Below, piece by piece: positions 1 to 7,860 of a stretch of 64,000 bases of DNA. A model generated the notes under the pieces. The model worked only from the letters and a program-made list of their open reading frames with translations, made no database searches and was not told the DNA's origin. Location: assembly GCA_963757815.1 (NCBI GenBank), contig CAVWSN010000034.1, positions 98,609 to 162,608 on the forward strand, in the 5' to 3' direction. Position 1 is the stretch's first letter. Each line of letters opens with the position of its first letter. Made by a program: the position numbers and the translations under genes. Source of the DNA: JACVRW01 sp963757815. Its GTDB lineage: Bacteria; Actinomycetota; Thermoleophilia; Solirubrobacterales; Thermoleophilaceae.

Positions 1-687
1 GAAGTTGTCGAACGGGGGCGAGCAGATACGCGTCTTCGAGTCGACCGTGATGCCTCCGAGCGAGTCGATGAACTCGGGGAAGTCCTCGAAGTCGACCTCG
101 ACGAGGTGGTTGATCTCGAGCCCGTTCCCGAGGAAGGACTCCACCGTCTCGATCGTGAGCGCCGCGCCGCCGATCGCGTAGGCGGCGTTGATCTTGTTCA
201 CGCCGTGGCCGGGAACCTCGACCTCCACGTCGCGCGGTATCGAGAGCTTGCGCACGCTCCCGAGCGAGGCATGGACGAGCATGATCGTGTCGGACCGGCC
301 CGGTCCCTGGTCGCTCTGGTCGATCGACTCGCCGGTCCGCTGGTCGGAGCCGAGCACGAGAATCGTGCTGCCGGTGATGAGGTTGCCGCCTGACGAGAGG
401 GCCCTCTCAGAGGCGGGCGACACGCCCTCCTGCGTCGTCGCGCTGATGAGGAACAGGACAAGCGAGAGGGCGAGCCAGCCGGCGATCGCAAGCGCGACCC
501 ACTTGATTACCCGCCCAGGGGTGATTCGGCGCTTGTCGCGTGCCGGCGGTGGGGCCTCGTCGCCGCGGCTTCTCGACAGGCGGCGGCGCAGCGCATCGAG
601 GTCGCCGGCGCGGGCCAGCGGCCGCTTCCGGGCGCGATACACCTTGTACTCCGGGGGTTCCGGAGGGCCAGGAGTCGAATCGTTCAC
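1..687 (-). CDS. LytR-CpsA-Psr (LCP) family protein, 5' part only
   Basis: LCP proteins transfer polyprenyl-linked glycopolymers (teichoic acid, arabinogalactan or capsule) to peptidoglycan on the outer face of the membrane. Only the first 229 residues are in the window; the C-terminus runs off the left edge. The start is a GTG at 687 behind a G-rich ribosome binding site. A charged cytoplasmic head (1-59) is followed by a single membrane segment at about 60-82 and then the LCP domain. Visible LCP signatures are LGSDQR (112-117), RSDTIML (131-137), LSIPRD (148-153) and VNKINAAY (163-170), which include the conserved Arg/Asp residues that bind the pyrophosphate-lipid. It is divergent from the ROK kinase with only 23 bases between start codons, so both promoters must overlap. 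Family assignment is secure; the polymer handled is unknown. Confidence 0.88.
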   Translation of the reverse strand, partial: MNDSTPGPPEPPEYKVYRARKRPLARAGDLDALRRRLSRSRGDEAPPPARDKRRITPGRVIKWVALAIAGWLALSLVLFLISATTQEGVSPASERALSSGGNLITGSTILVLGSDQRTGESIDQSDQGPGRSDTIMLVHASLGSVRKLSIPRDVEVEVPGHGVNKINAAYAIGGAALTIETVESFLGNGLEINHLVEVDFEDFPEFIDSLGGITVDSKTRICSPPFDNF

Positions 688-710
688 CCCCCTCTGTATA
701 TCTACCCGCC

Positions 711-1677
711 ATGCCACCGAGGCGGGTTATCGGGATCGACGCCGGCGGAACGAAGCTACTGGGAGGGGTGGTCGACGAGGGTCTCGTGGTCCATCACCGC
801 GTCCACAGGGTGTGGCGCGGGGCGGATCGCCAGGAGACGCTCGACATCTTCCTGGAGGCGGTCGAGGAGGTGCGCGCCGCGGCTCCGGAGGTCGAGGCGG
901 TCGGCTTCGGGATCCCCGCGCTGGTGGAGTGGGATACCGGTGTGGCGCGCTGGAGCAACCACCTGCCGCTCGAGGACGTCCGCTTCCGCGATCTGATGAG
1001 CGAGCGGCTCGGGACTGCCCGTGGTGGTGGACAACGACGGCAACGCGTCCGTGCTCGCCGAGAGCCGGGCGGGCGCGGGGGCCGGGGCGAGGCACGTCGT
1101 GATGGTGTCGCTCGGGACCGGGATCGGCACCGGGCTTTTCCTGGACGGGCGCGTATATCGGGGTTCCACGGGGCTGGGCGCCGAGCTCGGTCACTCGGTG
1201 CTCGACATCCACGGCGCGGAGTGCCCGAGCGCCTGTCCCGGGCGGGGTTGCTTCGAGACGCTCGTCTCCGGAAACGCGATCGGGAGGGAGGGCCTGCGCT
1301 TGGCCGCGGAGCGTCCGGATTCCGCGTTGGGGCGGCGCCTGGCCGCCGGGCGTGAGATAACCGGCGGGATCGTCACGGAGCTGGCGCACAGCGGAGACGA
1401 GGTGTCGCGCGGCGTGCTCGCGGAGGTCGGAGTCCGGCTCGGCTACGGCTTGGTCGGCGTCGTCAACGTCTTCAACCCCGAGGTGATCGTGATCGGCGGC
1501 GGCGCGATCCGCGCGGGCGAGCTGCTGCTCGAACCGGCTCGCGCGGTGCTCTTCGAGCGGGCTATGCCGCCCGTGCGCGAGGGGGTGCGGCTCGTGCCCG
1601 CCCACTTCGGCGACGAGGCGGGGATGATGGGCGCCGCGCTGCTCGCCTTCGACCACCTTGCCGAGGCATCCGCGTGA
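711..1677 (+). pseudogene. ROK family sugar kinase (glucokinase-like), one frameshift
   Basis: ROK kinases phosphorylate glucose or N-acetylated sugars with ATP. The reading frame from ATG 711 gives the N-terminal phosphate-binding loop GIDAGGTKLLGG and runs through SERLG at about 1010. The rest, from LPVVVDNDGNAS onward, is one base out of frame (open to the TGA at 1675-1677). Dropping one base near 1012-1014 joins both parts into a normal-length protein of about 320 residues. The second part has the ATP-binding loop VSLGTGIGTGLF, the substrate Glu-His pair in GAELGH, and the ROK zinc motif C-x4-C-x4-C followed by F-E. The joined protein would be complete and all key residues are present, so a sequencing error or a very recent mutation is as likely as true inactivation. 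The 3' end overlaps rsmI by 4 bases, so the two are probably co-transcribed. Confidence 0.85.
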
Positions 1678-2498
1678 GCGGCCGGCTGGTCGTCTGCCCT
1701 ACGCCGATAGGGAACCTCGAGGACGTGACGCTGCGCGTGCTCTCGGCGCTGCGCGACGCGGACGTGGTGGCCTGCGAGGACACGCGCCGGACGCGCATCC
1801 TCCTCGACCGCTACGGAGTCAAGGCGAAGCTCGTCTCCTACCACGAGCACAACGAGCAGGCCCGCTCGGCGGAGCTCGTCGGACGCATGCGCGAGGGGGC
1901 GGTGGTGGCGCTCGTGTCCGATGCCGGCATGCCGCTCGTGTCCGACCCGGGCTACCTCCTCGTGCGCGGCTGCGTGGCGGCGGGCCTGCCGGTCGAGGTG
2001 CTGCCGGGCCCGTCGGCGGCCATCACGGCGCTCGTGGCCTCCGGCCTGCCGGCGGACGAGTGGCGCTTCCACGGCTTCCTGCCACGCAAGAAGGGCGAGC
2101 TGCGCCGCGAGCTGAGCGAGCCGGGAGGCACGCTGGTGGCGTTCGAGTCTCCGCGGCGGGTGCCCGGGACGCTCGCGCTGCTGGCGGAGATCGACCCCGC
2201 GCGCGAGGTGGCGGTATGCCGCGAGCTGACGAAGGTGCACGAGGAGATCGTGCGGGGGAGCGCCGCGGAGCTGGCCGCCCGCTACGAGGGCTCGCCTCCG
2301 AAGGGGGAGGTGGTGCTGGTGATCGGGCCTCCGGCCGCGGTCGCGGCGGATGCCGGTGCCGGTGAGCCGGCTGGGCTGGACGCGCTGCGCCGGCTCGTGG
2401 ACGCCGGCGCCCACCCGCGCAAGGCGGCGTCGGTGGTGGCAGAGCTGACCGGCGCGAGCGCCAACTCGCTCTACAAGGCGCTCACCTCGCGCGACTGA
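1674..2498 (+). CDS. rsmI: 16S rRNA (cytidine-1402-2'-O)-methyltransferase
   Basis: RsmI methylates the ribose 2'-O of C1402 in the 16S rRNA P site using S-adenosylmethionine. The 274-residue product is typical for the family. It begins at a GTG that overlaps the TGA of the upstream kinase (GTGA). Tetrapyrrole-methylase-fold motifs are clear: VVCPTPIGNLEDVTLR at the N-terminus, ACEDTRRT at about 35, and the cofactor-loop signature VALVSDAGMPLVSDPG at about 80-95. The C-terminal part carries FHGFLPRKKGE and the conserved RELTKVHEE segment. The coupled start implies translation with the ROK kinase frame. Confidence 0.95.
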   Translation: MSGRLVVCPTPIGNLEDVTLRVLSALRDADVVACEDTRRTRILLDRYGVKAKLVSYHEHNEQARSAELVGRMREGAVVALVSDAGMPLVSDPGYLLVRGCVAAGLPVEVLPGPSAAITALVASGLPADEWRFHGFLPRKKGELRRELSEPGGTLVAFESPRRVPGTLALLAEIDPAREVAVCRELTKVHEEIVRGSAAELAARYEGSPPKGEVVLVIGPPAAVAADAGAGEPAGLDALRRLVDAGAHPRKAASVVAELTGASANSLYKALTSRD

Positions 2499-2577
2499 GT
2501 AACGGTCGCGTCACAAACCGTCACGGGACTGCGACGGCCCGCGGCGAGCCGCGGCAGGGCGGCCTTACGGTCCGGCC

Positions 2578-3693
2578 ATGCGCCGCCTTCTGCTCGTCAC
2601 AGCCGCCCACTTGATCGTTGTCTTGCTTGCCGCCGCGCCGGCCAGCGCGGCGTGGGTCTGGCCACTGCACGGCGAGGTCATCACGCAGTACCGGAACGGC
2701 GACGACCCGTACGCGGCGGGGCAGCACCGCGGCATCGACATAGCGGGAGCGGTCGGGGCTCCGGTCGTGGCCGCCGCCGGCGGCGAGGTCAGGTTCGCCG
2801 GCACGGCGGGCTCGTCGGGGCTCACGGTGAGCGTCCGCACCTCCGAGGGCTACGACACCTCCTACCTCCACCTGTCGTCACTCGAAGTCCGGGCGGGGGA
2901 GCGTGTCTCCGCAGGCGCGCGGATCGGGGCGGTCGGGACCTCCGGCACGCGCTCGGCGGAGGCGCCGCACCTCCATTTCGGAGTGCGGGAGGCCGGGGAG
3001 CGGCACGCTTACCTCGACCCGCTCGCCTTCCTGCCGCCGCCGGCGCCGGCCGCGCCCGATGGGCCGAGCCCGGCGCCCGCTCCGGCCCCGGTCCCGGTTG
3101 CTCCGCCGGCAGTCCCGGCGCCCACGGGCGCTCCGGCGCCGCGGCGTGTCCCGGCGGCCCGCCGCGTACCTGCAGCCCGTCGCGTGCCGGTGGGTGGGCG
3201 CGTGCCGGCGGGTCGACGGGTGCCGGCGGGGCGGCGCGTTCCGGCGGGCCGCCCGGTTCCGGGCGCTCGCCGTGTGCCTGCCGCGCGGCCTGTCCCGGCC
3301 GCGCCCGGTGGCCGGGCCGCTCGTCCGGTCCCCGATGCCGACCGCGCTCCGCGGCCATTGCCCGGGGACGCGCGGGAGCCGGCCGGGCGGCGGGCAGCGG
3401 CTCCAACGGACGCAGCGGACCTCGCTCCAGGCGGCCGGCTCATGCCCGGCCTCGGGGAGGCGCCTGGGACCGCCGCCTCGACGCCCGCTTCTCCGGGATC
3501 CCGCGGCGATCGCGGCGCGTCCCTCGCAGAACGCCCTGCAGGCGCCGGCCCCGACCTCGGCTGGGCCGTCGCCTGCGCGGGACTCCTGCTCGCGGCGGCG
3601 ATCCTCGCGCTGAACGGCGACGGCCGGCGGGCCAGCCGGCGCGGCGGTGCCAGGCTCGCCGCGGCGATCCGGCCGCTGCTGGGCAGGCGATGA
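2578..3693 (+). CDS. M23 family metallopeptidase with repeat linker and C-terminal anchor
   Basis: This is a probable cell-wall peptidase of 371 residues. A signal peptide (about 1-25, ending ASA-AW) leads directly into a LytM/M23 domain. The zinc-binding motifs are visible as HRGIDIA (H-x3-D, about residue 46) and HLHFG (H-x-H, about 130), so the domain looks catalytically complete. After about residue 150 the protein becomes a Pro/Ala/Arg linker with a degenerate pentapeptide repeat of the type R-x-V-P-A (about 13 copies, roughly residues 185-265). A single hydrophobic stretch near 325-342 and a short basic tail follow. The order suggests export with the peptidase outside and the C-terminus anchored in the membrane. 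Substrate cross-links cannot be told from sequence. Confidence 0.85.
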   Translation: MRRLLLVTAAHLIVVLLAAAPASAAWVWPLHGEVITQYRNGDDPYAAGQHRGIDIAGAVGAPVVAAAGGEVRFAGTAGSSGLTVSVRTSEGYDTSYLHLSSLEVRAGERVSAGARIGAVGTSGTRSAEAPHLHFGVREAGERHAYLDPLAFLPPPAPAAPDGPSPAPAPAPVPVAPPAVPAPTGAPAPRRVPAARRVPAARRVPVGGRVPAGRRVPAGRRVPAGRPVPGARRVPAARPVPAAPGGRAARPVPDADRAPRPLPGDAREPAGRRAAAPTDAADLAPGGRLMPGLGEAPGTAASTPASPGSRGDRGASLAERPAGAGPDLGWAVACAGLLLAAAILALNGDGRRASRRGGARLAAAIRPLLGRR

Positions 3694-3744
3694 AGGGCCG
3701 GGCGGCACATCCGCGGGCGGTTTCCGCGGCACGGGTAGCATCGA

Positions 3745-5271
3745 ATGCCCATGTCGTACTACGTGACTACGCCCATCTACTACGTGAACGGCGAGCCTCA
3801 CCTCGGGCACGCCTACACGACCATCGCGGCCGACGTGCTCGCGCGCCACATGCGCCAGCGCGGCGAGGACGTGTTCTTCCTCACGGGAACCGACGAGCAC
3901 GGCGAGCCGGTGGCCCAGGCGGCGGAGAAGCTCGGCATCACGCCGCGCGAGCTCGGCGACCGCAACGCCGTCCGCTTCAAGGACCTCGCGGCCACCCTCA
4001 ACGTCACGAACAACTTCTTCATTCGCACCACCGATCCCGAGCACATGGCGAAGGTCGCCGAGGTGGTGCAGCGCATCCACGACAACGGGCACGTCTACGC
4101 CGGCCACTACGAGGGCTGGTACTGCCCGCGCTGCGCCGACTTCAAGACCGAGTCCGAGCTCGAGGACGGCAACCGCTGCCCGATCCACAAGATCGTCCTC
4201 GAGATCGAGCAGGAGGACAACTGGTTCTTCCGGCTCTCCGAGTTCCAGGAGCCGCTCGAGCGCCTCTACGCCGAGCGGCCGGACTTCGTCACCCCACAGA
4301 TCCGCTACAACGAGGCGCTCGCCTTCATCAAGAGCGGGCTGCGCGACTTCTCGCTCAGCCGTCAGCGGCTCAAGTGGGGCGTCCCGGTCCCGTGGGACGA
4401 GTCCCAGGTCATCTACGTCTGGATCGACGCTCTCCTCAACTACTACACGGCGCTCTCGTACGCCCGCCCCGGCGAGGACCTGACCGACCGCTTCTGGCCG
4501 GCGACCGTCCACCTGATCGGCAAGGACATCCTCAAGTTCCACGCGGTTATCTGGCCGGCGATGCTGATGGCTGCCGGCATCGAGGTGCCGCGACGCGTGA
4601 CCATCCACGGCTTCCTGCTGCTGGGCGAGCACAAGATGTCCAAGTCGCTCGGCAACGTGATCGAGCCGTTTCAGGTTGCGGATCTCTACGGCGCCGACGC
4701 GCTGCGCTTCTACCTGCTGCGCGACGTGAGCTTCGGCGCCGACGGCGAGGTCTCGCCGGAGGGCTTCGAGACGCGCTACACCACCGAGCTCGCGAACGAA
4801 TACGGCAACCTGGCGAGCCGAACGCTCGCGATGATCGACCGCTATCGCGACGGCGCCGTGCCCGAGGCCCCCCCGCCGGAGGTACTGGCCGGCGAGTTCG
4901 AGGGGCTGGTCGAGGCGGTTCGGGACGCGCTCGACAGGGTCGAGATCACCGTCGCGCTCGACGAGATCTGGCGGCGCATCAAGCTGCTCAACCGCTACGT
5001 GCAGGACGAGCAGCCGTGGCAGCTCTCCAAGGACGAGGCCCAGGCGGGGCGGCTCGACGAGGTCCTGTACGGCCTTGCCGAGGGCCTGCGCGTGGTGTCG
5101 GTGCTGCTCCATCCGTTCATGCCCACGTCGGCCGAGCGGCTGCTCGAGGCGCTCGGGCGCCCGGACCTCTCGCTCGAGGACGCGCGCTTCGGTGCGGTTG
5201 GGGGAGGAGCGAGCATCGGCGAGCTGGGGCAGCTGTTCCCGCGCGTCGAGGCCGAGACCCCAGCGGCCTGA
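3745..5271 (+). CDS. metG: Methionyl-tRNA synthetase
   Basis: MetG charges tRNA-Met and initiator tRNA with methionine in the cytoplasm. The 508-residue protein is the short bacterial form without the C-terminal EMAP-like domain. The HIGH-type motif appears as HLGHAY near residue 20 and the KMSKS loop as HKMSKSLGN near 297. A zinc knuckle begins with CPRC at about 127-130 and closes with C-P-I-H some 15 residues later. An alternative start lies two codons downstream (ATG 3751, MSYYVTTP), which is the more usual family N-terminus. The cognate initiator tRNA gene is at 45.1 kb. It heads the metG-tatD-rsmA-ispE gene order known from many Gram-positives. Confidence 0.97.
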   Translation: MPMSYYVTTPIYYVNGEPHLGHAYTTIAADVLARHMRQRGEDVFFLTGTDEHGEPVAQAAEKLGITPRELGDRNAVRFKDLAATLNVTNNFFIRTTDPEHMAKVAEVVQRIHDNGHVYAGHYEGWYCPRCADFKTESELEDGNRCPIHKIVLEIEQEDNWFFRLSEFQEPLERLYAERPDFVTPQIRYNEALAFIKSGLRDFSLSRQRLKWGVPVPWDESQVIYVWIDALLNYYTALSYARPGEDLTDRFWPATVHLIGKDILKFHAVIWPAMLMAAGIEVPRRVTIHGFLLLGEHKMSKSLGNVIEPFQVADLYGADALRFYLLRDVSFGADGEVSPEGFETRYTTELANEYGNLASRTLAMIDRYRDGAVPEAPPPEVLAGEFEGLVEAVRDALDRVEITVALDEIWRRIKLLNRYVQDEQPWQLSKDEAQAGRLDEVLYGLAEGLRVVSVLLHPFMPTSAERLLEALGRPDLSLEDARFGAVGGGASIGELGQLFPRVEAETPAA

Positions 5272-5274
5272 GCG

Positions 5275-6027
5275 TTGATCGACACGCACTGCCACCTCGA
5301 CGCGTGCGAGCCGCCGGTGGAGGGGCTCGTCGAGCGTGCCCGGGCGGCCGGCGTCTCGCGGCTCGCAACCGTGGGCACCGACGCCGCCTCGATCGAGAGC
5401 GCGCTCACAGCCGCGCGGGACCACGAGGAGGTGATCGCGATCGTCGGTCGCCACCCCCACGAAACGGCCGGCTTCGGCGACGCCGATCTCGCCGAGATCG
5501 AGCAGGCCGCGGCCGACCCGTGGGCGCGCGCGATCGGAGAGACCGGTCTCGACTACTACCGCGACTACGCGCCGCGGCCCGATCAGCGGCGCGCCTTCGA
5601 GGCCCAGCTCGAGCTTGCGAGCCGGACGCAACTGCCCGTCGTGATCCACACACGCGCCGCCGAGGACGACACGTTCGCGTTGCTCCGCGAGCACTCCGGC
5701 TCGCTGCCCGCGGTGATCATGCACTGCTTCTCCGCACCGGACCGAATCGAGGAGTGCGTCGAGCGCGGCTACCTCTGCTCGTTCGCGGGCAACGTCACTT
5801 ACCCAAAGGCGACCGACCTTCAGGCGGCGGCGCGCGCGCTCCCCCCCGAGCTCCTGCTCGTGGAGACGGACGCGCCCTACCTGTCGCCCCAGCCCGTGCG
5901 CGGAAAGCGCAACGAGCCCGCCAACGTGGTCCACACTGCGCGCTTCGTCGCCGGGCTGCGGGAGGTCTCCTACGAGGAGCTCGAGCGCACGGTCGAAGCG
6001 AACGCCGCGCGCGTGCTCGGACCGTGA
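5275..6027 (+). CDS. tatD: TatD family metal-dependent hydrolase/nuclease
   Basis: TatD/YcfH proteins are metal-dependent TIM-barrel enzymes with 3'-5' DNase activity in characterised members. The 250-residue product starts at a TTG three bases after the metG stop. The first metal-binding motif is at the extreme N-terminus (IDTHCHLD, with H5 and H7). Further signatures are the metal-bridging Glu region AIGETGLDYYRDYA at about 89-102, the VIHTRAAE segment, IMHCFS, and the closing LVETDAPYLSPQP. It lies between metG and rsmA, with a 4-base overlap to rsmA, so the three are translated together. Confidence 0.94.
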   Translation: MIDTHCHLDACEPPVEGLVERARAAGVSRLATVGTDAASIESALTAARDHEEVIAIVGRHPHETAGFGDADLAEIEQAAADPWARAIGETGLDYYRDYAPRPDQRRAFEAQLELASRTQLPVVIHTRAAEDDTFALLREHSGSLPAVIMHCFSAPDRIEECVERGYLCSFAGNVTYPKATDLQAAARALPPELLLVETDAPYLSPQPVRGKRNEPANVVHTARFVAGLREVSYEELERTVEANAARVLGP

Positions 6028-6893
6028 GCGACGAGCCGGAGGCCGGCCCGCGGCAGGCGAGCCTCCGTCGTCTGCGCGACTTCTCCGTCCGTCCCAACCG
6101 GGAGCTCGGCCAGAACTTCCTCATCGACGACAACATCCTGCGGCTGATCGGCGCCGCCGCCGAGCTCACGAACGGCGACGTGGTGCTCGAGGTGGGCGGC
6201 GGCCTCGGGGTCCTGTCCGAGTACCTGGCGCCGCGAGTCGGGCACCTGCACGTCGTGGAGGTCGACCGCTCGCTGGAGGCGCCGCTGCGCGATGCGCTCG
6301 ACCCGTTCGCCAACGTCGACCTGCACCTGGCCGACGCCGCCAAGCTCGACCTGTCGACGCTCGACCCGGCGCCCGGCAAGGTCGTAGCAAACCTGCCCTA
6401 CGGGGTGGCGGCGACGGTGCTGCTCAAGTCGATCGCGGAGCTCCCCGGCGCCACGCTCTGGGTCGCCATGGTCCAGCGCGAGGTGGCCGAACGGCTGGCC
6501 GCGGCGCCGGGCGGCCGGAGCTACGGCGCCACCTCTGTGCTCGCCCAGCTCTCCTGCGAGGTGCGCTTCCTTCGCAAGGTGTCGCGCACGGTGTTCCACC
6601 CGGTGCCGAACGTCGACTCTGCGCTCGTGCTGCTGCGGCGCGAAGCGCCCGCGCCACCCACCGGCGTGGTGGCGCTCGTGCACGCGGGCTTTGCCCACCG
6701 GCGCAAGGCGCTGGCCGGCTCGCTCGCCCTGACACCCGGGGCGGGTGCCGACCTCCGTGACGCCACCCGTGCCGCACTGGAGCGAATCGGCCACCCGCCG
6801 GACGCCCGCGCCGAGCGGCTCGCGCCGGCCGATTGGACTCGACTGGCGCAGGAGCTCGGGCCAGACCGCGTCGACGCGCTGAGGCCCCGCTGA
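6024..6893 (+). CDS. rsmA: 16S rRNA (adenine-1518/1519-N6)-dimethyltransferase
   Basis: RsmA (KsgA) dimethylates two adjacent adenosines in the 3' hairpin of 16S rRNA during 30S maturation. The 289-residue protein starts at a GTG that overlaps the tatD stop (GTGA). The family start QNFLIDDNI is at about 32-40. The SAM-binding glycine loop follows as VLEVGGGLGVLSEYL, the acidic cofactor residue is in VVEVDRS, and the catalytic N-L-P-Y motif is in VVANLPYGVA near residue 120. The C-terminal helical domain includes FAHRRKAL. A longer in-frame upstream reading frame exists but overlaps metG and tatD entirely, so it is not used. Confidence 0.96.
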   Translation: MSDEPEAGPRQASLRRLRDFSVRPNRELGQNFLIDDNILRLIGAAAELTNGDVVLEVGGGLGVLSEYLAPRVGHLHVVEVDRSLEAPLRDALDPFANVDLHLADAAKLDLSTLDPAPGKVVANLPYGVAATVLLKSIAELPGATLWVAMVQREVAERLAAAPGGRSYGATSVLAQLSCEVRFLRKVSRTVFHPVPNVDSALVLLRREAPAPPTGVVALVHAGFAHRRKALAGSLALTPGAGADLRDATRAALERIGHPPDARAERLAPADWTRLAQELGPDRVDALRPR

Positions 6894-6946
6894 GCCGCTC
6901 GCATCTCGAAGTCCGCGCCGGCCTGGACGCGGTCTAGCCTCCGCCC

Positions 6947-7780
6947 GTGCCCTTTCACGAGCGCGCCTACGCGAAGCTCAACCTGATCCTGCAGGTGGGG
7001 CCGCCCCGCGACGCGGACGGGCTCCACCCCCTCTGCTCCCTGTTTGCCTCGATCGACCTCGCCGACGAGATCGACGGCAGCCCGACGGCCGCCGGCTACG
7101 ACAGCGTCGAGTGCCCGGGGGTCCCGGGCAGGAACCTCGCACTCGACGCGATCGACCTGTTCCGCGAGCGGATCGGATCTCCCGGCGGCTTCGTGGCCGT
7201 GCGCATCGTGAAGCGCATCCCGGTGGCGGCCGGCCTGGGCGGGGGGAGTGCCGACGCCGCGGCGGTGCTGCGCATGCTCAACCGCATGACTGGCTCTCCG
7301 CTCGACTCGGCCGAGCTACGCGACCTCGCCGCACGGCTCGGCGCGGACGTCCCCAGTCAGATCGAGCCCGGCCACGCCCTCGTGCAGGGCGTGGGCGAGC
7401 GGGTGGAGCAGGTCGAGCTGCCGCCGCTGACGGCGGTGCTGGTCCCCAGCGACACCGGCCTGCGCACGTCGGATGTCTACGCCGAGCTCGACCGCCTCGG
7501 TGGCTGGCGCGAGCGCCTCGACCCGGAGCCGCTGCGACGGCTCGCGAGCGCGGACCCGGCTCACCTCGCGGCCGCCGTCGAGAATGACCTCGAGCCGCCT
7601 GCCCTGTCCCTGCGGCCTGAGCTCGAGGACACGCTCGCCCGCCTTCGAGACGCGGGCGCGCTCGGCGCCGCCGTCAGCGGCTCCGGACCCACCTGCTTCG
7701 GGCTGTTCGAGACCCGCGCGGCAGCCGAGGCGGCTGCCGCGTCGATCCCGGGTGCCATCGTGAGCGGATTGCGAAGCTGA
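6947..7780 (+). CDS. ispE: 4-diphosphocytidyl-2-C-methyl-D-erythritol kinase
   Basis: IspE phosphorylates CDP-methylerythritol with ATP in the non-mevalonate isoprenoid pathway, feeding lipid carriers and quinones. The 277-residue product starts at GTG 6947. The GHMP-kinase features are present: the N-terminal AYAKLNLILQV, the ATP-binding loop PVAAGLGGGSADAAAVL near 90-106, and the C-terminal loop AAVSGSGPTCFGLF. Two Asp/Lys positions expected at the active site (K in AYAKLN, D in LGADVPSQ) are there. It follows rsmA after a 53-base gap, as in many Gram-positive genomes. Confidence 0.95.
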   Translation: MPFHERAYAKLNLILQVGPPRDADGLHPLCSLFASIDLADEIDGSPTAAGYDSVECPGVPGRNLALDAIDLFRERIGSPGGFVAVRIVKRIPVAAGLGGGSADAAAVLRMLNRMTGSPLDSAELRDLAARLGADVPSQIEPGHALVQGVGERVEQVELPPLTAVLVPSDTGLRTSDVYAELDRLGGWRERLDPEPLRRLASADPAHLAAAVENDLEPPALSLRPELEDTLARLRDAGALGAAVSGSGPTCFGLFETRAAAEAAAASIPGAIVSGLRS

Positions 7781-7860
7781 GCGGCTGACGCGGTCGCGGA
7801 CCGGCTGACCGGCCGCGCCTCGGCTGAGCGGTTCCCGGGGCTGCCCTACCCTCACGCCCG

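Noticed and set aside
2878..5934. A 1018-residue open frame on the minus strand
   Set aside because: It lies antisense to metG and tatD, has no domain signatures, and mirrors their codon pattern.
2652..6893. A 1413-residue open frame spanning several genes on the plus strand
   Set aside because: Only its last 289 codons are a real gene (rsmA). The rest overlaps M23, metG and tatD in another frame and is a high-GC chance frame.
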